A stretch of DNA of 54,875 nucleotides from an uncultured Opitutia bacterium (GCA_903872425.1 CAIQKQ010000139.1:1-54875), one strand, 5' to 3'. Shown: positions 27,398 through 37,680, counted from the stretch's first letter. Notes: a model not told the origin generated them from the letters alone. Numbers and translations are program-made.

Positions 27398-27559
27398 GGG
27401 GCGGCGGAAATGACCAAAGCTTGATGAAGATGAATGCAAGCAATGGCCGTAAAGAGGAGCAAAAGCCGCAAAAAAAAATCACCCGCACGATGAAGTTGCT
27501 GCCGCGACGTGTTCGCAGCAACCCCTACCGCTATCTGCGCGCGTGGAGCTGGTTCCGCT

Positions 27560-28756
27560 TTACTTCGCGGGGGCAGGTGTCTCGGGAATCTTGGCGGAAG
27601 CCGGAGCTGTCGCGGAGGCTGGCTCGGGTGTAATGGGCTCGAAGGTTTCCTCGATTTTTTGCGGGAGCGCGGCGAAAATGTAGTCGGGAATCTGAAAGGC
27701 GCGCTTGGTCATGAGCGCATTCACCGGCGCAGCGGGGTCACTGTGCGCAATGGTCACAAAGACAGGGCCAGCAGGGGTGATGTCGAACTCCGGCTCGACC
27801 GGTTTCGCGGCATCGGCGGCGGGCTTGTCTGGCGCGGGAGGCGTGGCCGTCGCATCAGCGGGTTTGGCGTTCGCCACTTTGGGCTTTTTTTCCTCAGGCT
27901 TGCGGCCGAAACCGAGGGTGATGGTTTTGCCGTCAAAAGTGGTCAATTTCAAGGTGCGCGCGCTGGCCTTGGCCGCGACGGCCTCCGGCGCATCGGTCGC
28001 AGCGGTGTCGCTGAAGCGCAGGTCGGCGAGGTTGCTGAGCAGGACCGTAAAGGCGTTGGGCTTTAGTCGCTGGCCGACCGGAGCATGCTCGGCCACGTAT
28101 GGCTCCTCTTTTTTCGCGTGCGTGGCGACGACGCTGTCCATGGCAGACGTAGGCGTAGCGGTCCCGCCGACTGCCAGCGCGGATGGAAAGTTCAGCTCGA
28201 TCTTGGCGACCTCGTCGGGGTTGAGCTTAAAAATGGAGGCGTCAGCCCAGTTCTTGGCTTCAACATCAAGGAATGAGGAACGTAAATTGGCGAGGTAGGC
28301 TTTGTCCTCGACGCCAAGCCGCACGAAACGGCCGCCGCCGGTGTCGGCCATCTTGCCGAGGACGAGCTCGAGCAGTGGCTGACCGGCGGCGTCGAGCAGT
28401 TGGACCCGCGTATCCTTGAACTCGAGGCGGGCCAGGCCGGCGGCGTTGCTGGTGACGAGGCGGGCGAGCTTGGCCTCGGTATACTCGCGGACGAAGTTGG
28501 TGAGCTTGTCCACATCGGCGGCAAAGTCGTGGTAGGAAACTACGCGCCATACGCCGTCGGTCTTTTTCAGCTCGACGGTCTTACCGTCGCTGGTGAGACG
28601 GAAGCCAGCGGCCTTGTCCACAAGGTCAGTGGCTACGAGCGGCTGGCCGATACGGGCGTCAGCGGCGGGCGGAGCCGGCGGGCGGTTAACAAGGGCGACG
28701 ACACCCGAGAGCACGGCGAGAACAGCAACGGCAAGAAGGAGGGGGCGGAGTTTCAT
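27560..28756 (-). CDS. DUF4340 domain protein (Gld-type ABC system)
   Basis: The 398-residue protein has one N-terminal helix (residues 4-22, RPLLLAVAVLAVLSGVVALV) and an extracytoplasmic DUF4340 region. Text such as TVELKKTDGVWRVVS and then LARLEFKDTRV is recognisable. An Ala/Pro/Lys-rich low-complexity segment (about 300-345) precedes the end. DUF4340 proteins accompany GldG-type transporters; their role is unknown. It is the last of four same-strand genes and begins 87 bases after the GldG-like gene. Confidence 0.78.
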   Translation of the reverse strand: MKLRPLLLAVAVLAVLSGVVALVNRPPAPPAADARIGQPLVATDLVDKAAGFRLTSDGKTVELKKTDGVWRVVSYHDFAADVDKLTNFVREYTEAKLARLVTSNAAGLARLEFKDTRVQLLDAAGQPLLELVLGKMADTGGGRFVRLGVEDKAYLANLRSSFLDVEAKNWADASIFKLNPDEVAKIELNFPSALAVGGTATPTSAMDSVVATHAKKEEPYVAEHAPVGQRLKPNAFTVLLSNLADLRFSDTAATDAPEAVAAKASARTLKLTTFDGKTITLGFGRKPEEKKPKVANAKPADATATPPAPDKPAADAAKPVEPEFDITPAGPVFVTIAHSDPAAPVNALMTKRAFQIPDYIFAALPQKIEETFEPITPEPASATAPASAKIPETPAPAK

Positions 28757-28843
28757 CGGAAAACGGCGGAGGACTGAAGGGCGAGAGGCTCGGCGCAGAA
28801 CAGGCAGGTTCAGCTGGGAAGTTTGAGATTGCAGCGGTGCCAC

Positions 28844-30739
28844 TCACGCCCGGCGGCGAGCGCGGGCGAACCAGAGGCCGAACAGTCCGACCAGCACCGG
28901 CGTGGTGAGCAAATTGAACCAGAGGAGTCTGGCGCCGAGGGCGTCAATATCTTCGCGCAATGTGCGGCGGATGACGCGTTGCTCGCCGCGGATGGAGGCT
29001 TCGTCTTTTTGGAATTTCTCGATCTCAGCTTTCATCTCCGGCGAGGCGACAAGCCGCCCCTCATCAGAGCGACGGGCCTGCAGCTTGCTGAGGTTGGACT
29101 GCACCTCGTTGAGGCGGGACTCGAGCGTGGAAAGCTGGGCGTCAAATTTCTTGCGCGCGGCGGCATCCATTTCCTGCACCACCCGGAATGGAAGAAACGC
29201 CGCCCCTTTGCCGCGAATGCTTAGGAGGTCTTCCGAGCCGGCGAGAAAATCAATGGCATTGCTGGCGAGGTCGAGATTGTCGTTCATCGGCACGAGCAGG
29301 CCCTGTTGCCGCGCCTGCGGGTTGAAGCTGACGTCATCGAGCAGCCAGTCGGTGTCAGCGATAATCAGGAGCGTGGAGTTGGCCTTCGACTCTTTGAGTG
29401 CGGGTGCGGCGAGGACCGGCGGCGGAGTGTCTTTCTTGTCCTCGTACTTTTCGTCTTTTGGCGCGCCATCGGGGAAGGCGCTGGGGAACTTGCCCTGAAG
29501 CAAGGCAGCCAACGTCTTCTTGCCCGGCGCAGTGAGCTGGCGTGAAAGATCATCGGCCGCGGAGAATTGGATCGTGAGGGCGGGAATTTCGCCCCCTTGC
29601 TCCGAGGTCTCGATGAGTGGGGTGACCGTCACGCCGGCTGGAGCCTTGATCGTAAGACTGCCCGCCCCGAGGAACCAGAAGGACTTAAGCAACGAGGTGA
29701 CGGGCGACTCGGGGCTAGCGTTGGAGGCATCGAGCCGCAGGAACGTCGGGTTGCGGATGGTGGCCCCGGTGCGCGGATTGGACTGCGGCAGTATGTGCTC
29801 CAAGTCGCCAGCGACGCTCTGCGCGTTGTAGGTGATGCCATAGGCCTTGAGAAGCAGCGGCAGGTCGCTGCTAACGTTGGGCGGCGGCCCGCCCATGAGC
29901 ATTGCCTGTTGGCCGGCCTGGCCCTTAAAATATTCCGAGGCCGGGTCGAGCGCGAGCAGCACCTTGCCGCCGCCGAGCAGGAACTGGTCAATCGCAAACT
30001 GGAGCTTAGGCGAAAGATTTTGCGGATGGATGATAGCGAGCGCATCGAGCCCGGCGGGCAGCGACTCGGCCGTGGCGGGCACCGAGACGAGAGTGAAGTT
30101 GCGCCCCCACTCGGTCGCCACGTATTGGCCGGACTGCGGCCGCTGCTGGAGCATCATCATCATCTGCGCGTCCTGCGGGCTAGAGCCTTGGAGCGGGAGG
30201 CTGGTGATGAGGCCGAGCTTCTTTTTGTCGGAGTCCACATGGCGCACATCGTTGAGGAGAAGCGAGAGGTCGTATTCGAGTAACTGCTCCCGCTCTGGCG
30301 AGAAGGCCGGTAGCGTGACGATCTTCTCGGCACGCGTCGCCACCACCCCAAAGTAAAACGGCTCTCCCTCGCGACTACCGAGCGACTGCAGACCAGCGGC
30401 GGTGGCCTTCTCCTCCTCGGGCGTGTCTGGCCGGGGGTTGATGATATTGAGCACCAGCTTGCCGCCGGCCAGTCGGGCGTATTGGCGGAGCATGCCTTGG
30501 ACGCGGTCGGCGTAATTCTTAAGCTGAATCGGCAGGCCGCGGGTGTCGGCCGAGAAATAAAAATCCACCGTGACCGGTTCGTCGAGTTTGCCGAGCAACG
30601 CTTTGGTACCCGGCGAGAGCGTGTAGATCTTTGAGGCGGTGGCGTCGAACCGCACCGGCAAGTGGGAGGCGAGGTAGTTGGCCAGCACGAGGCCGACAAG
30701 CAGGACGAGGACCGCGAGAATTTTGGAACCGGATTTCAT
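28844..30739 (-). CDS. GldG-like ABC transporter auxiliary protein
   Basis: The 631-residue protein has an N-terminal helix (residues 7-24), a large extracytoplasmic region of the GldG/IftA type, and a C-terminal helix (about 607-627). Family text includes FDATASKIYTLSPGTKALL and VTVDFYFSADTRGLP. A helical stretch near 535-595 is probably a coiled coil. In gliding Bacteroidetes GldG works with GldA and GldF. Similar sets occur in non-gliding bacteria, so motility should not be assumed. It starts 18 bases after the permease gene. Confidence 0.82.
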   Translation of the reverse strand: MKSGSKILAVLVLLVGLVLANYLASHLPVRFDATASKIYTLSPGTKALLGKLDEPVTVDFYFSADTRGLPIQLKNYADRVQGMLRQYARLAGGKLVLNIINPRPDTPEEEKATAAGLQSLGSREGEPFYFGVVATRAEKIVTLPAFSPEREQLLEYDLSLLLNDVRHVDSDKKKLGLITSLPLQGSSPQDAQMMMMLQQRPQSGQYVATEWGRNFTLVSVPATAESLPAGLDALAIIHPQNLSPKLQFAIDQFLLGGGKVLLALDPASEYFKGQAGQQAMLMGGPPPNVSSDLPLLLKAYGITYNAQSVAGDLEHILPQSNPRTGATIRNPTFLRLDASNASPESPVTSLLKSFWFLGAGSLTIKAPAGVTVTPLIETSEQGGEIPALTIQFSAADDLSRQLTAPGKKTLAALLQGKFPSAFPDGAPKDEKYEDKKDTPPPVLAAPALKESKANSTLLIIADTDWLLDDVSFNPQARQQGLLVPMNDNLDLASNAIDFLAGSEDLLSIRGKGAAFLPFRVVQEMDAAARKKFDAQLSTLESRLNEVQSNLSKLQARRSDEGRLVASPEMKAEIEKFQKDEASIRGEQRVIRRTLREDIDALGARLLWFNLLTTPVLVGLFGLWFARARRRA

Positions 30740-30757
30740 GGTGCAGGGACAAAGGGT

Positions 30758-31468
30758 TCAGCGTTCAAGCACGACGACGTTGAGGAAAAGTGTGAAGCCG
30801 GTGAGCGAGAGGAAAAACATCGCGTCCTTCAGCTCGATGACCCCTTTGCGGAACGGCTCGAAATGCGTCATGAAGCTAAAGTTCGCCATCGCGTCCACCA
30901 GTCCGAGCGGGAGGAAGTCGTTGAAGTAATTCATCCCGAGCAGCATCAGAGCAAAGCAGCCGAGCAGACTGAGCACGAAGCTGATTACCTGGTTTTTCGT
31001 CAGCGCAGAGGTCAGCGAGCACACGCCCAGATAGGCACCAGCCATCAAAATGCTGCCGACATAGCTAGTGAACACCACGCCCCAGTCGCCGTTGCCTAAG
31101 TACGCGAGCGTGAGCACGAGCGGGAAACTCATCAGAATCGCCAACGTGAGAAACGCCCACGCGGCCAAAAATTTTCCGAACACCGCCTCCAGCGTCGTCA
31201 CGGGCAACGTGAACAGCAGTTCGACTGTGCCGGTGCGTTTCTCCTCGGCCCACAACCGCATACCAGCCGCCGGCACTAGGAACAGGAACAACCACGGATG
31301 CCAGAAGAAATAGCCATCGAGCGAGGCGAGGTTGTTATCGTAAAATTTCGAGACCAAAAACGTGAGGATGATGGAAGCGACCAGAAACACGATCAGGAAG
31401 ACGTAGGCGACCGGCGCGCGAAAATAACCGAGCAGCTCGCGTTTAAAGAGGGGACAGATTTGAGTCAT
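30758..31468 (-). CDS. ABC-2 type permease (GldF-like)
   Basis: The 236-residue membrane protein has six predicted helices. It begins CPLFKRELLGYFRAPVAYVFL and includes LWAEEKRTGTVELLFTLPVT, a classic ABC-2 permease segment. It would form the membrane channel of the transporter with the ATPase encoded 52 bases upstream. The substrate is unknown. Confidence 0.88.
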   Translation of the reverse strand: MTQICPLFKRELLGYFRAPVAYVFLIVFLVASIILTFLVSKFYDNNLASLDGYFFWHPWLFLFLVPAAGMRLWAEEKRTGTVELLFTLPVTTLEAVFGKFLAAWAFLTLAILMSFPLVLTLAYLGNGDWGVVFTSYVGSILMAGAYLGVCSLTSALTKNQVISFVLSLLGCFALMLLGMNYFNDFLPLGLVDAMANFSFMTHFEPFRKGVIELKDAMFFLSLTGFTLFLNVVVLER

Positions 31469-31520
31469 GGCAGAGGAACGGAGGTCGATGTGCTTGAGTG
31501 TAAAAGCATGGCAGCGCCGC

Positions 31521-32243
31521 TTACTGATCGCCGCGCGTGAGGCTGCGGAAAATCTCGTCGAGCCGCGCGCCGGGCTGCCGGGCGCGGAAGCGCGCAGGCG
31601 TCTCATCCACGACGACTTTGCCCTGCGTGATGATGATGACACGCGTACAGATGGCCTCTACTTCCTCGAGGATGTGCGTCGATAGAATGACGGCCTTCTC
31701 GGTGGCCATCTGCTTGATGAGCTCGCGCACCTCGTTTTTCTGGTTGGGATCGAGACCGTCGGTCGGTTCGTCGAGAATGAGCGCCGGCGGATCGTGCAGC
31801 AACGCCTGCGCGAGACCGACCCGCTGTTTGTAACCCTTGGAGAGCGTCTCAATGGTCTGGTGCCGGACAGGCTCGAGATGGGTCAGCGCCAGAGCCCGAC
31901 CGACCTGGGCGCTTTTGGCGTCCTTGGCGCGGTAGCCGCGCACCTCCGCAATGAAGCCAAGAAACTCGCCGACCGTCATCTCGCCGTAAGCCGGAGCGCT
32001 CTCGGGCAGGTAGCCGAGCTTGCGCTTCACGGCGACCGGGTCGACCGTCACGTCCACACCGTCCACTGTAGCGGTGCCGGAGTCGGGGCGGAGGAAGCCC
32101 GTGATCATTTTCATCGTGGTGGACTTGCCCGCGCCGTTCGGGCCGAGAAAGCCGAGGATGTCGCCGCGCTTGACGGTGAAGCTCACGCCGTCCACCGCGC
32201 GCTTGGGGCCGTAGGTTTTGACGAGGTCTTTAACTTCAATCAT
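31521..32243 (-). CDS. ABC transporter ATPase (GldA-like)
   Basis: The 240-residue ATPase has Walker A GPNGAGKST, the Q-loop in LGYLPESAPAYGEM, signature LSKGYKQRVGLAQAL, Walker B LILDEPTDGLDP and the H-loop in STHILEEV. It heads a same-strand unit with the ABC-2 permease, the GldG-like protein and the DUF4340 protein. The ATG at 32243 matches the family N-terminus (MIEVKDLVKTYG). Confidence 0.92.
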   Translation of the reverse strand: MIEVKDLVKTYGPKRAVDGVSFTVKRGDILGFLGPNGAGKSTTMKMITGFLRPDSGTATVDGVDVTVDPVAVKRKLGYLPESAPAYGEMTVGEFLGFIAEVRGYRAKDAKSAQVGRALALTHLEPVRHQTIETLSKGYKQRVGLAQALLHDPPALILDEPTDGLDPNQKNEVRELIKQMATEKAVILSTHILEEVEAICTRVIIITQGKVVVDETPARFRARQPGARLDEIFRSLTRGDQ

Positions 32244-32367
32244 GTGAGAGGAATGAAATACGGAACGCCCTCCGAAACGGCAACTAGAAAAAAGTTCCAC
32301 GAAAAATACGCTCCACGCCACAGTTGACCACGCCGAGTCCGCGCCCCACCTTCGCCGCCCGCCCCCC

Positions 32368-32817
32368 ATGCCCGCCACGCTTAATGCCGCCGACCCTGTG
32401 CAGCAGTTTTCCGTCTTCACCGAGAACCGTGTCGGCCGTCTGCACGAACTCACCGCCCTGCTCAAAGCCCATAATGTCCATATTATGGCGCTCACCGTAC
32501 TCGACACGACGGATAGCTCTATCCTCCGCCTCATCGTGGACGACCCTGACCGCGCCCGTGAGCTGATGATCAACAATGATTTTCCCCACACGTTCTGCGC
32601 CGTGCTCGCGGTCGAGGTCGCCGACGAGTCGGACCTGAAAGGCGTGCTGGCCGCGCTGCTGGAGGCCGAGCTTAACATCCATTACGTCTACAGCTTTATC
32701 AAGCGCCCCGACGGGCGCGCCGCACTCGCCCTCAGCCTCGAGGACGCCGACGTCGCCGCGCAGGCACTCCACACCCGCGGTTTCCGCGTGCTAACGCAGC
32801 GGGATATCTCGCGATGA
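32368..32817 (+). CDS. Double ACT-domain protein
   Basis: The 149-residue protein consists of two ACT domains, about residues 12-80 (FSVFTENRVGRLHELTALL) and 85-145 (NIHYVYSFIKRPDGRAALA). ACT domains bind amino acids and usually regulate an enzyme. No enzyme domain is attached, so it may regulate in trans. Similar stand-alone proteins are found in many anaerobes and Verrucomicrobia. It is divergent from the ABC ATPase gene. Confidence 0.82.
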   Translation: MPATLNAADPVQQFSVFTENRVGRLHELTALLKAHNVHIMALTVLDTTDSSILRLIVDDPDRARELMINNDFPHTFCAVLAVEVADESDLKGVLAALLEAELNIHYVYSFIKRPDGRAALALSLEDADVAAQALHTRGFRVLTQRDISR

Positions 32818-33534
32818 GCGGGATCTCTCCCCCACAGCTCACTTCGACCGCTGCCTCCGAGCTAATTGCCGCTGGCGGCCCGTCAGCACCAACGCGACCA
32901 GGCCAGCGAGCGCGGCCCAGGCCGCTGGCTCGGGGATGGCGCCGAACGCGAAGTCCGCGCTGATCACGCCGCCGTTCCAGACAGAGGCGTAGAGCAGGCC
33001 GCCGATCTGGAAGCGTACGTTGGCAAAGGTCTGGTTGGCCACAATGCCCGTGCCGACGATGCTCGTGAGGCCGAGCGTGCCGCTGCCGTCATCCACCACA
33101 ATGAGGTCGCCGCCCCAGCCGCCGACGGCCGTCGCCGAGGCAAACGTCAGGCTGCCGCCGCCGAGATCGAGTGTGGAGCCGGCCGTGACATCGAGCACGC
33201 CGAGGCTCGCGGCGGCCGTGAGACCGTTGACCGCGAGCGCGCCCCCGGCGAAGTTGACATTGCGCGCCGCTGGTAGCGCGTTAGCCGCGCCGAGTGCGAC
33301 TGTGCCGGCGGTGAGCGTGAGGCCGCCGGTAAAAGTGTTTGCACCCGAACGCCGCCAGCCTTGGCGAACCCACCGGGGCCCACGATGACGCCGGCAAAGG
33401 CGGAGTTGCCCGCCTGGTTGACCGTGAATTGATGGCCGCTGGAGAGACTGATGGTGCCACCGGAGCCGCTAAGGCCCGCGACGGTCTGCGCGGAGTTGCT
33501 GAGATTGAGAGTGCCGCCGGTGAGCGTGAGGGTG

Positions 33535-33609
33535 GCCGCCAGCGCGTTGCTCACCCCCAGCGCTAGCGTCCCAGCTGAGACCGTCGTACCGCCCGTGTAG
33601 GTGTTCGCG
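33535..33609. repeat. 75-bp direct repeat, copy 1
   Basis: This segment is identical to 34243-34317 except for one base. Both copies encode the repeat unit ANTYTGGTTVSAGTLALGVSNALAA within the autotransporter-repeat gene. The near-identity points to recent duplication or gene conversion between repeat units. Confidence 0.9.
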
Positions 33610-34242
33610 GCGAAGAGTGTGGCCGTGCCGGCACCATTTTTAACGAGCGCGCCGGTCGTCGTGCCGATCACCCCACGCAGCGCCAGCGCGCCTGCACCAT
33701 CCAGGGTGAGGTTTTGCCCTGCTCCGCTGAGCGAGCTGGTCAGGTTCAGGGTCCCGGCTGCGGCCGCGATGGTCGTCGCGGCGTTCAGTGTGATGATCCC
33801 AGACAGGCTGTTCGTCCCGCCGACGTTGTTGATCGCGCCGAGCCCGCCCACGCCGGTGCCTGCTAGGTTCAGCGGTTCCGCCACCGTGATGCCTGTCGCA
33901 GAAAAGATCCCCAGCGTCGCACCGGACGCCACCGTCGTTGTACCTCCGGTTCCACCGAGGCCGGCGGCCGCCGTCACATTGAGTTGGCCTGCACTCAGCG
34001 TCGTCGCGCCCGTGTAGGTACTTGCGCCCGAGAGCGACACCGTCCCGGCGGTCGAGACAGTGACCACTCCTGCGCCCGCGAGGATTGGGCTGATCGTCCC
34101 AGCGGTCAGCACCGTCAACGTACTACTGATAGACAGCGTCCCGCTCCCGCTCAGCGTTCCCCCGTTCACCGTCACGCTGCTTAAGCTCGTGCCGAGCGCC
34201 CCTAAATTGAACGTCCCACCGCTGATCGTCAGCGTGCCCGCT

Positions 34243-34317
34243 GCCGCCAGCGCGTTGCTCACCCCCAGCGCTAGCGTCCCAGCTGAGACCGTCGTGCCGC
34301 CCGTGTAGGTGTTCGCG
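34243..34317. repeat. 75-bp direct repeat, copy 2
   Basis: This is the second copy of the segment at 33535-33609, with a single A/G difference. Confidence 0.9.
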
Positions 34318-35087
34318 CCAGAAAGTGACCAAGTGCCGGTGCCGGCTTTGATGAGACCGCCGGTGCCGCTGATGACGGCTGAAATTGTGCCGGTGCCTGT
34401 TCCGCTCAGCGTAAGGGTGTTGACCCCGATGCTCATGGGGGTCGTGCCAGTTTGGGAAAATAACATCTGGCCGTTGTTGGTGATGCTGGCATTGGCGGAA
34501 AACGTGAGCGACAGCCGCGAGCCGCTGAAGGTTTGGAGCGATGATGAACTGTTGGTGATACCACTTGCGCCAACGGTGAGACCGAACTGGGTGCCGGCGT
34601 TGAGATTAAAGGTGTAGGCCCCGGCAGTGCTGGTGAACTCGAGGCCGCCGAGCGCGAAGCTCGTCGAGAGCGTGGGGTTCACAGCGGAAGCGTTTTGAAA
34701 CGAACCAATGTCGCCCGCGCCCGGCCGGGTGCCACCGGTCCAGCTCGCGTTCGCACCGATGTCGGCGGCGGTGTTGGCCCATACTATTGTCGCGGCCGTC
34801 ACGCGCGTCCCGGCCGTGAGTAGAAAAATTCCAACCAGCATCAGCCAAACGCCACGCCAGCATCTGGCGACGGCCAGCTCCTCGGCCCCTGCCCTTACAA
34901 CCAGCAAGCCCACGCTCTGACGCCTCGGGAATAAGTCCAAAGGTATCGTCGGCTCAAACATGCAGGCAATAGATCGGAAGTTGTTACTCACTATGTCGTT
35001 GTGATTTGGTCTTTTGGAGCCTTACCAGCACACCAAACACCAATATCTAGGGTTAAATACCTAGGCAGGCTTTAAGCCAACTTAAAT

Positions 35088-35430
35088 ATGATAAATTCCG
35101 ATGGGCATAAACCCTACCTCGCCGCCGTAGAAGATGCGTTCCGTGAGCAGATTGATTACGCCCAAAATCATAAAATCTACCACGATGGCTCAAAAACGTA
35201 CGCCGCTACTCGCCAGCGTATTGCATGGGGAGCGCATTGCAAAGGTCACAGGTTCGCCGGACGCCGGACCCGTCAGCAAGTCCTGTGTTGCGCTCAGTAA
35301 CCTGACAATCCGCATGAGGAACTGCTGATTTACTCGCCTAACCAACGGCATTTTCCATCGCTCAAATGGATTCAATTTCAAACCGCTGCAAAGCCGTGTC
35401 TCAGCAGGAATCGAATTGGTGGCCCACATA
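35088..35430 (+). pseudogene. Decayed IS1-like transposase remnant
   Basis: Three pieces of a DDE transposase C-terminal half are recognisable in order. SDGHKPYLAAVEDAF and IDYAQ come first in one frame. KVTGSPDAG and SNLTIRMRN then appear in a second frame. After an in-frame stop, FTRLTNGIF follows. They match the text of IS1-type transposases, in which DGHKPYLEAVE and the later NLTMRM-RRFTRLTN block are conserved. At least one frameshift and one stop codon are present, and the N-terminal half is missing. No clear terminal inverted repeats are seen. The remnant occupies most of the gap before the DUF485 gene. Confidence 0.72.
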
Positions 35431-35501
35431 GATAGGCGCAACGTTAGTTCGAAGAGAAATGCGGTTGCATCACGCGGGACGGCAGGCAGCGTGACGGACA
35501 A

Positions 35502-35813
35502 ATGCCTCCCCCCACTCCCCCGGAAAAGGATCAGGTGCATAGCGAGGAGTTCCTCCGCACCCTCATGCGCCGCCAGCTTTGTCTTTCGGTCTCCTGCGCG
35601 GCGACGTTTCTCGTCGTGCTGCTCGGCCTGCCCCTACTGAACTATTTCGCGCCAGAGTTCATGGCCAACCGCGTGGCGGGCTTCACGCTAACATGGCTCA
35701 TCCTTGGTGTGCTGTTTTTCCCTTTCGTGTGGATCATCTCGTGGCTTTTCATCCGGCGCTCCATCGCACTCGAAGAAGACGAGGTGCAGTCGGTCAACCA
35801 ACCCAAACGCTGA
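35502..35813 (+). CDS. DUF485-type small membrane partner of a symporter
   Basis: The 103-residue protein has two transmembrane helices (about residues 27-47 and 61-84) and a charged C-terminus (RRSIALEEDEVQ). The layout matches DUF485 (YjcH), which is encoded directly before ActP-type sodium:solute symporters. The next gene is such a symporter and starts 6 bases later. Confidence 0.72.
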   Translation: MPPPTPPEKDQVHSEEFLRTLMRRQLCLSVSCAATFLVVLLGLPLLNYFAPEFMANRVAGFTLTWLILGVLFFPFVWIISWLFIRRSIALEEDEVQSVNQPKR

Positions 35814-35819
35814 CACCCC

Positions 35820-37676
35820 ATGCACCTGTTTTCAGCTCCCTTGGCCCCTTTACTTCTCGCGTTTCTCGGCGGCGTTGATCCATGGATCTTCGCCTTCTCT
35901 TTTGTCACGGTGGCGGTGACCATCGGGATGGGCTTCTGGTCGGCCAAAAAGTCCAAAACCGCGAGCGACTTCTTCGTCGCAGGCCGATCGGTTTCAGTCG
36001 GGTGGAACGCCTCGGCCATCTCGGGTGAATACCTGTCGGCGGCGTCGTTCATGGGGGTAGCAGGTATGGTGATGTCGAGCGGCTACGACGCGCTCTGGTA
36101 TCCGGTCTGTTACGCGTGCGGGTATCTGTTTTTGCTGCTGTTTATCGCAGGGCCGTTGCGGCGGTTCGGGGCCTATACCATTCCAGATTTCGCAGAGGGG
36201 CGGTATGACTCACCGCTGTTTCGGAAAATCGCCGTATGCTTTGTGTTGTTCATCGGGTTTTTCTACACCATGCCCCAAATGAAGGGAGCGGGTACGACGC
36301 TCGCCTACATTTTCCAGAACATCACTTGGGCCGACGGCACTGCGGGGTTGCCCTACTAGGTCGGTGTGGTGCTGGTCGGCGCGGTGATCACGCTGAATGT
36401 CGCGCTCGGCGGCATGAAGGGCATCACCCTGGTGCAGGCGGTACAATATTGGATGAAGATGTTCGCCATCAGTGTGCCGGTGTTCGTGCTGATGGCGGTC
36501 TTCGGCTTTTACAACGGCCAGCTCGGGGCCAACGTCGCCGCGGGCGAGAACACCGCGCCAGCGCCGATGGCCGAGCGCAAGCCGCTCGTGGAAAAAGCCC
36601 CGGCCGACCCCGCGTGGATCGCGCCTTTCGGACCGCTCACCACGAAGGCGGTCAAAGCCGCCGCCGCCGCGCTGCCGGCTGCAGAGCAAAAGCCTTTCCT
36701 AGACGCCCACCAGAAGCCCTACTCGCTCCTCTACACCTATTCGCTCATCATCGCGCTCGTGTGTGGCACGGCGGGGCTGCCGCACATCCTGGTGCGTTTC
36801 TACACCAATCCGGACGGCGTCGCGGCCAAGCGCACGACGATGTGGGTCATGATCCTGATCGGCGTGTTTTATGTTTTCCCGCCAGTGTTTGGCGCGATTG
36901 GGCGCAACCTAATGCCCGAACTTTACACCGGGCTCTCGGGCATCAAAGGCACTGACCAAGTCGTGCTGAAGCTGCCGACCCTGCTCAGCGCGAAGTTTGG
37001 CGTGCTCGGCTCGATCCTGAGCGGCATCACCTGCGCAGGCGCGTTCGCCGCGTTTATGAGCACCTTTAGCGGGCTGCTGGTCTCGATGACGGGCGCGCTG
37101 GCGCACGATGTTTATGGCCGGATGCTGCGGCCGCAGTCTACCCCGGCAGAACGGCTGCGGATGTTCAAATGGTGCGCCGTGCTCATCGGTGGGGTGGCCA
37201 TCGTGCTCGGCTGCTTTGTAGAAAAATTGGAGATCAATTTCATGGTCGGGCAGGCGTTTGCTATCGCGTCAGCGAGCTATTTCCCGCTGCTTTTCATGAG
37301 TGTGTGGTGGCGCGGGATGACTATGGCGGGCGCGGCCACGGGGATGCTTGCGGGCGGGTTGTGCGCGCTCGTTGCAGCGGCGCTCAACAATGCCAGCACG
37401 CTCTCGCTGGACTCCGGGCCGATGGGCAAAGTGTTCGCTGCGTTTAAGCCGATGAACAATTTCTGGGCCGCACATCCGCTACTGCGCATTTTGTGCGAGC
37501 AACCAGCCATCTGGTGTGTGCCCTTGGCCATCACGCTGATGATCGTCGTGTCGAAGGCGACCGCGGCGAGTGTGCCGGGCGACATTCGTATGAAAATGCT
37601 CGTCTTGCACGCGCCGGAAAAACTCGGTCTTAAGCAAGAATACATTCAGGAACACACCGCTGACGCGGGTCATTGA
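35820..37676 (+). pseudogene. ActP-type sodium:solute symporter with in-frame amber codon
   Basis: Translation from 35820 gives a normal SSS start (GFWSAKKSKTASDFFVAGRSV) for 179 residues and then meets TAG at 36357-36359. The frame continues without shift (VGVVLVGAVITLNVALGGMKG) to 37676, giving about 618 residues in all. The stop follows LPY where a Trp codon (TGG) would suit the family, so a single G-to-A change explains it. The protein is related to acetate/small monocarboxylate symporters, with a long Ala/Lys-rich loop at about residues 235-300. If the amber codon is real, a functional full-length protein is unlikely without readthrough. Confidence 0.75.
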
Positions 37677-37680
37677 CCTC

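Larger units (their letters stand above)
32839..34991 (-). pseudogene. Autotransporter-repeat PEP-CTERM protein, frameshifted
   Basis: The start is MSNN at 34991 or MFEP at 34961. A signal peptide with the core LMLVGIFLLTAG follows. The body is several autotransporter-associated beta-strand repeats, visible as GANTYTGGTTVSAGTLALG and close variants. At about 33340-33350 the frame changes: GGFAKAGG is followed in another frame by SGANTFTGGLTLTAGT. That frame runs to a PEP-CTERM signal (IPEPAAWAALAGLVALVL and a basic tail). One indel (perhaps with a short deletion) splits what should be a protein of about 710 residues. Such proteins are cell-surface or matrix components. Confidence 0.78.

Noticed and set aside
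36357-36359. Recoding of the symporter TAG to pyrrolysine
   Set aside because: No pylT/pylS evidence in the window, and a single TGG-to-TAG change is simpler.
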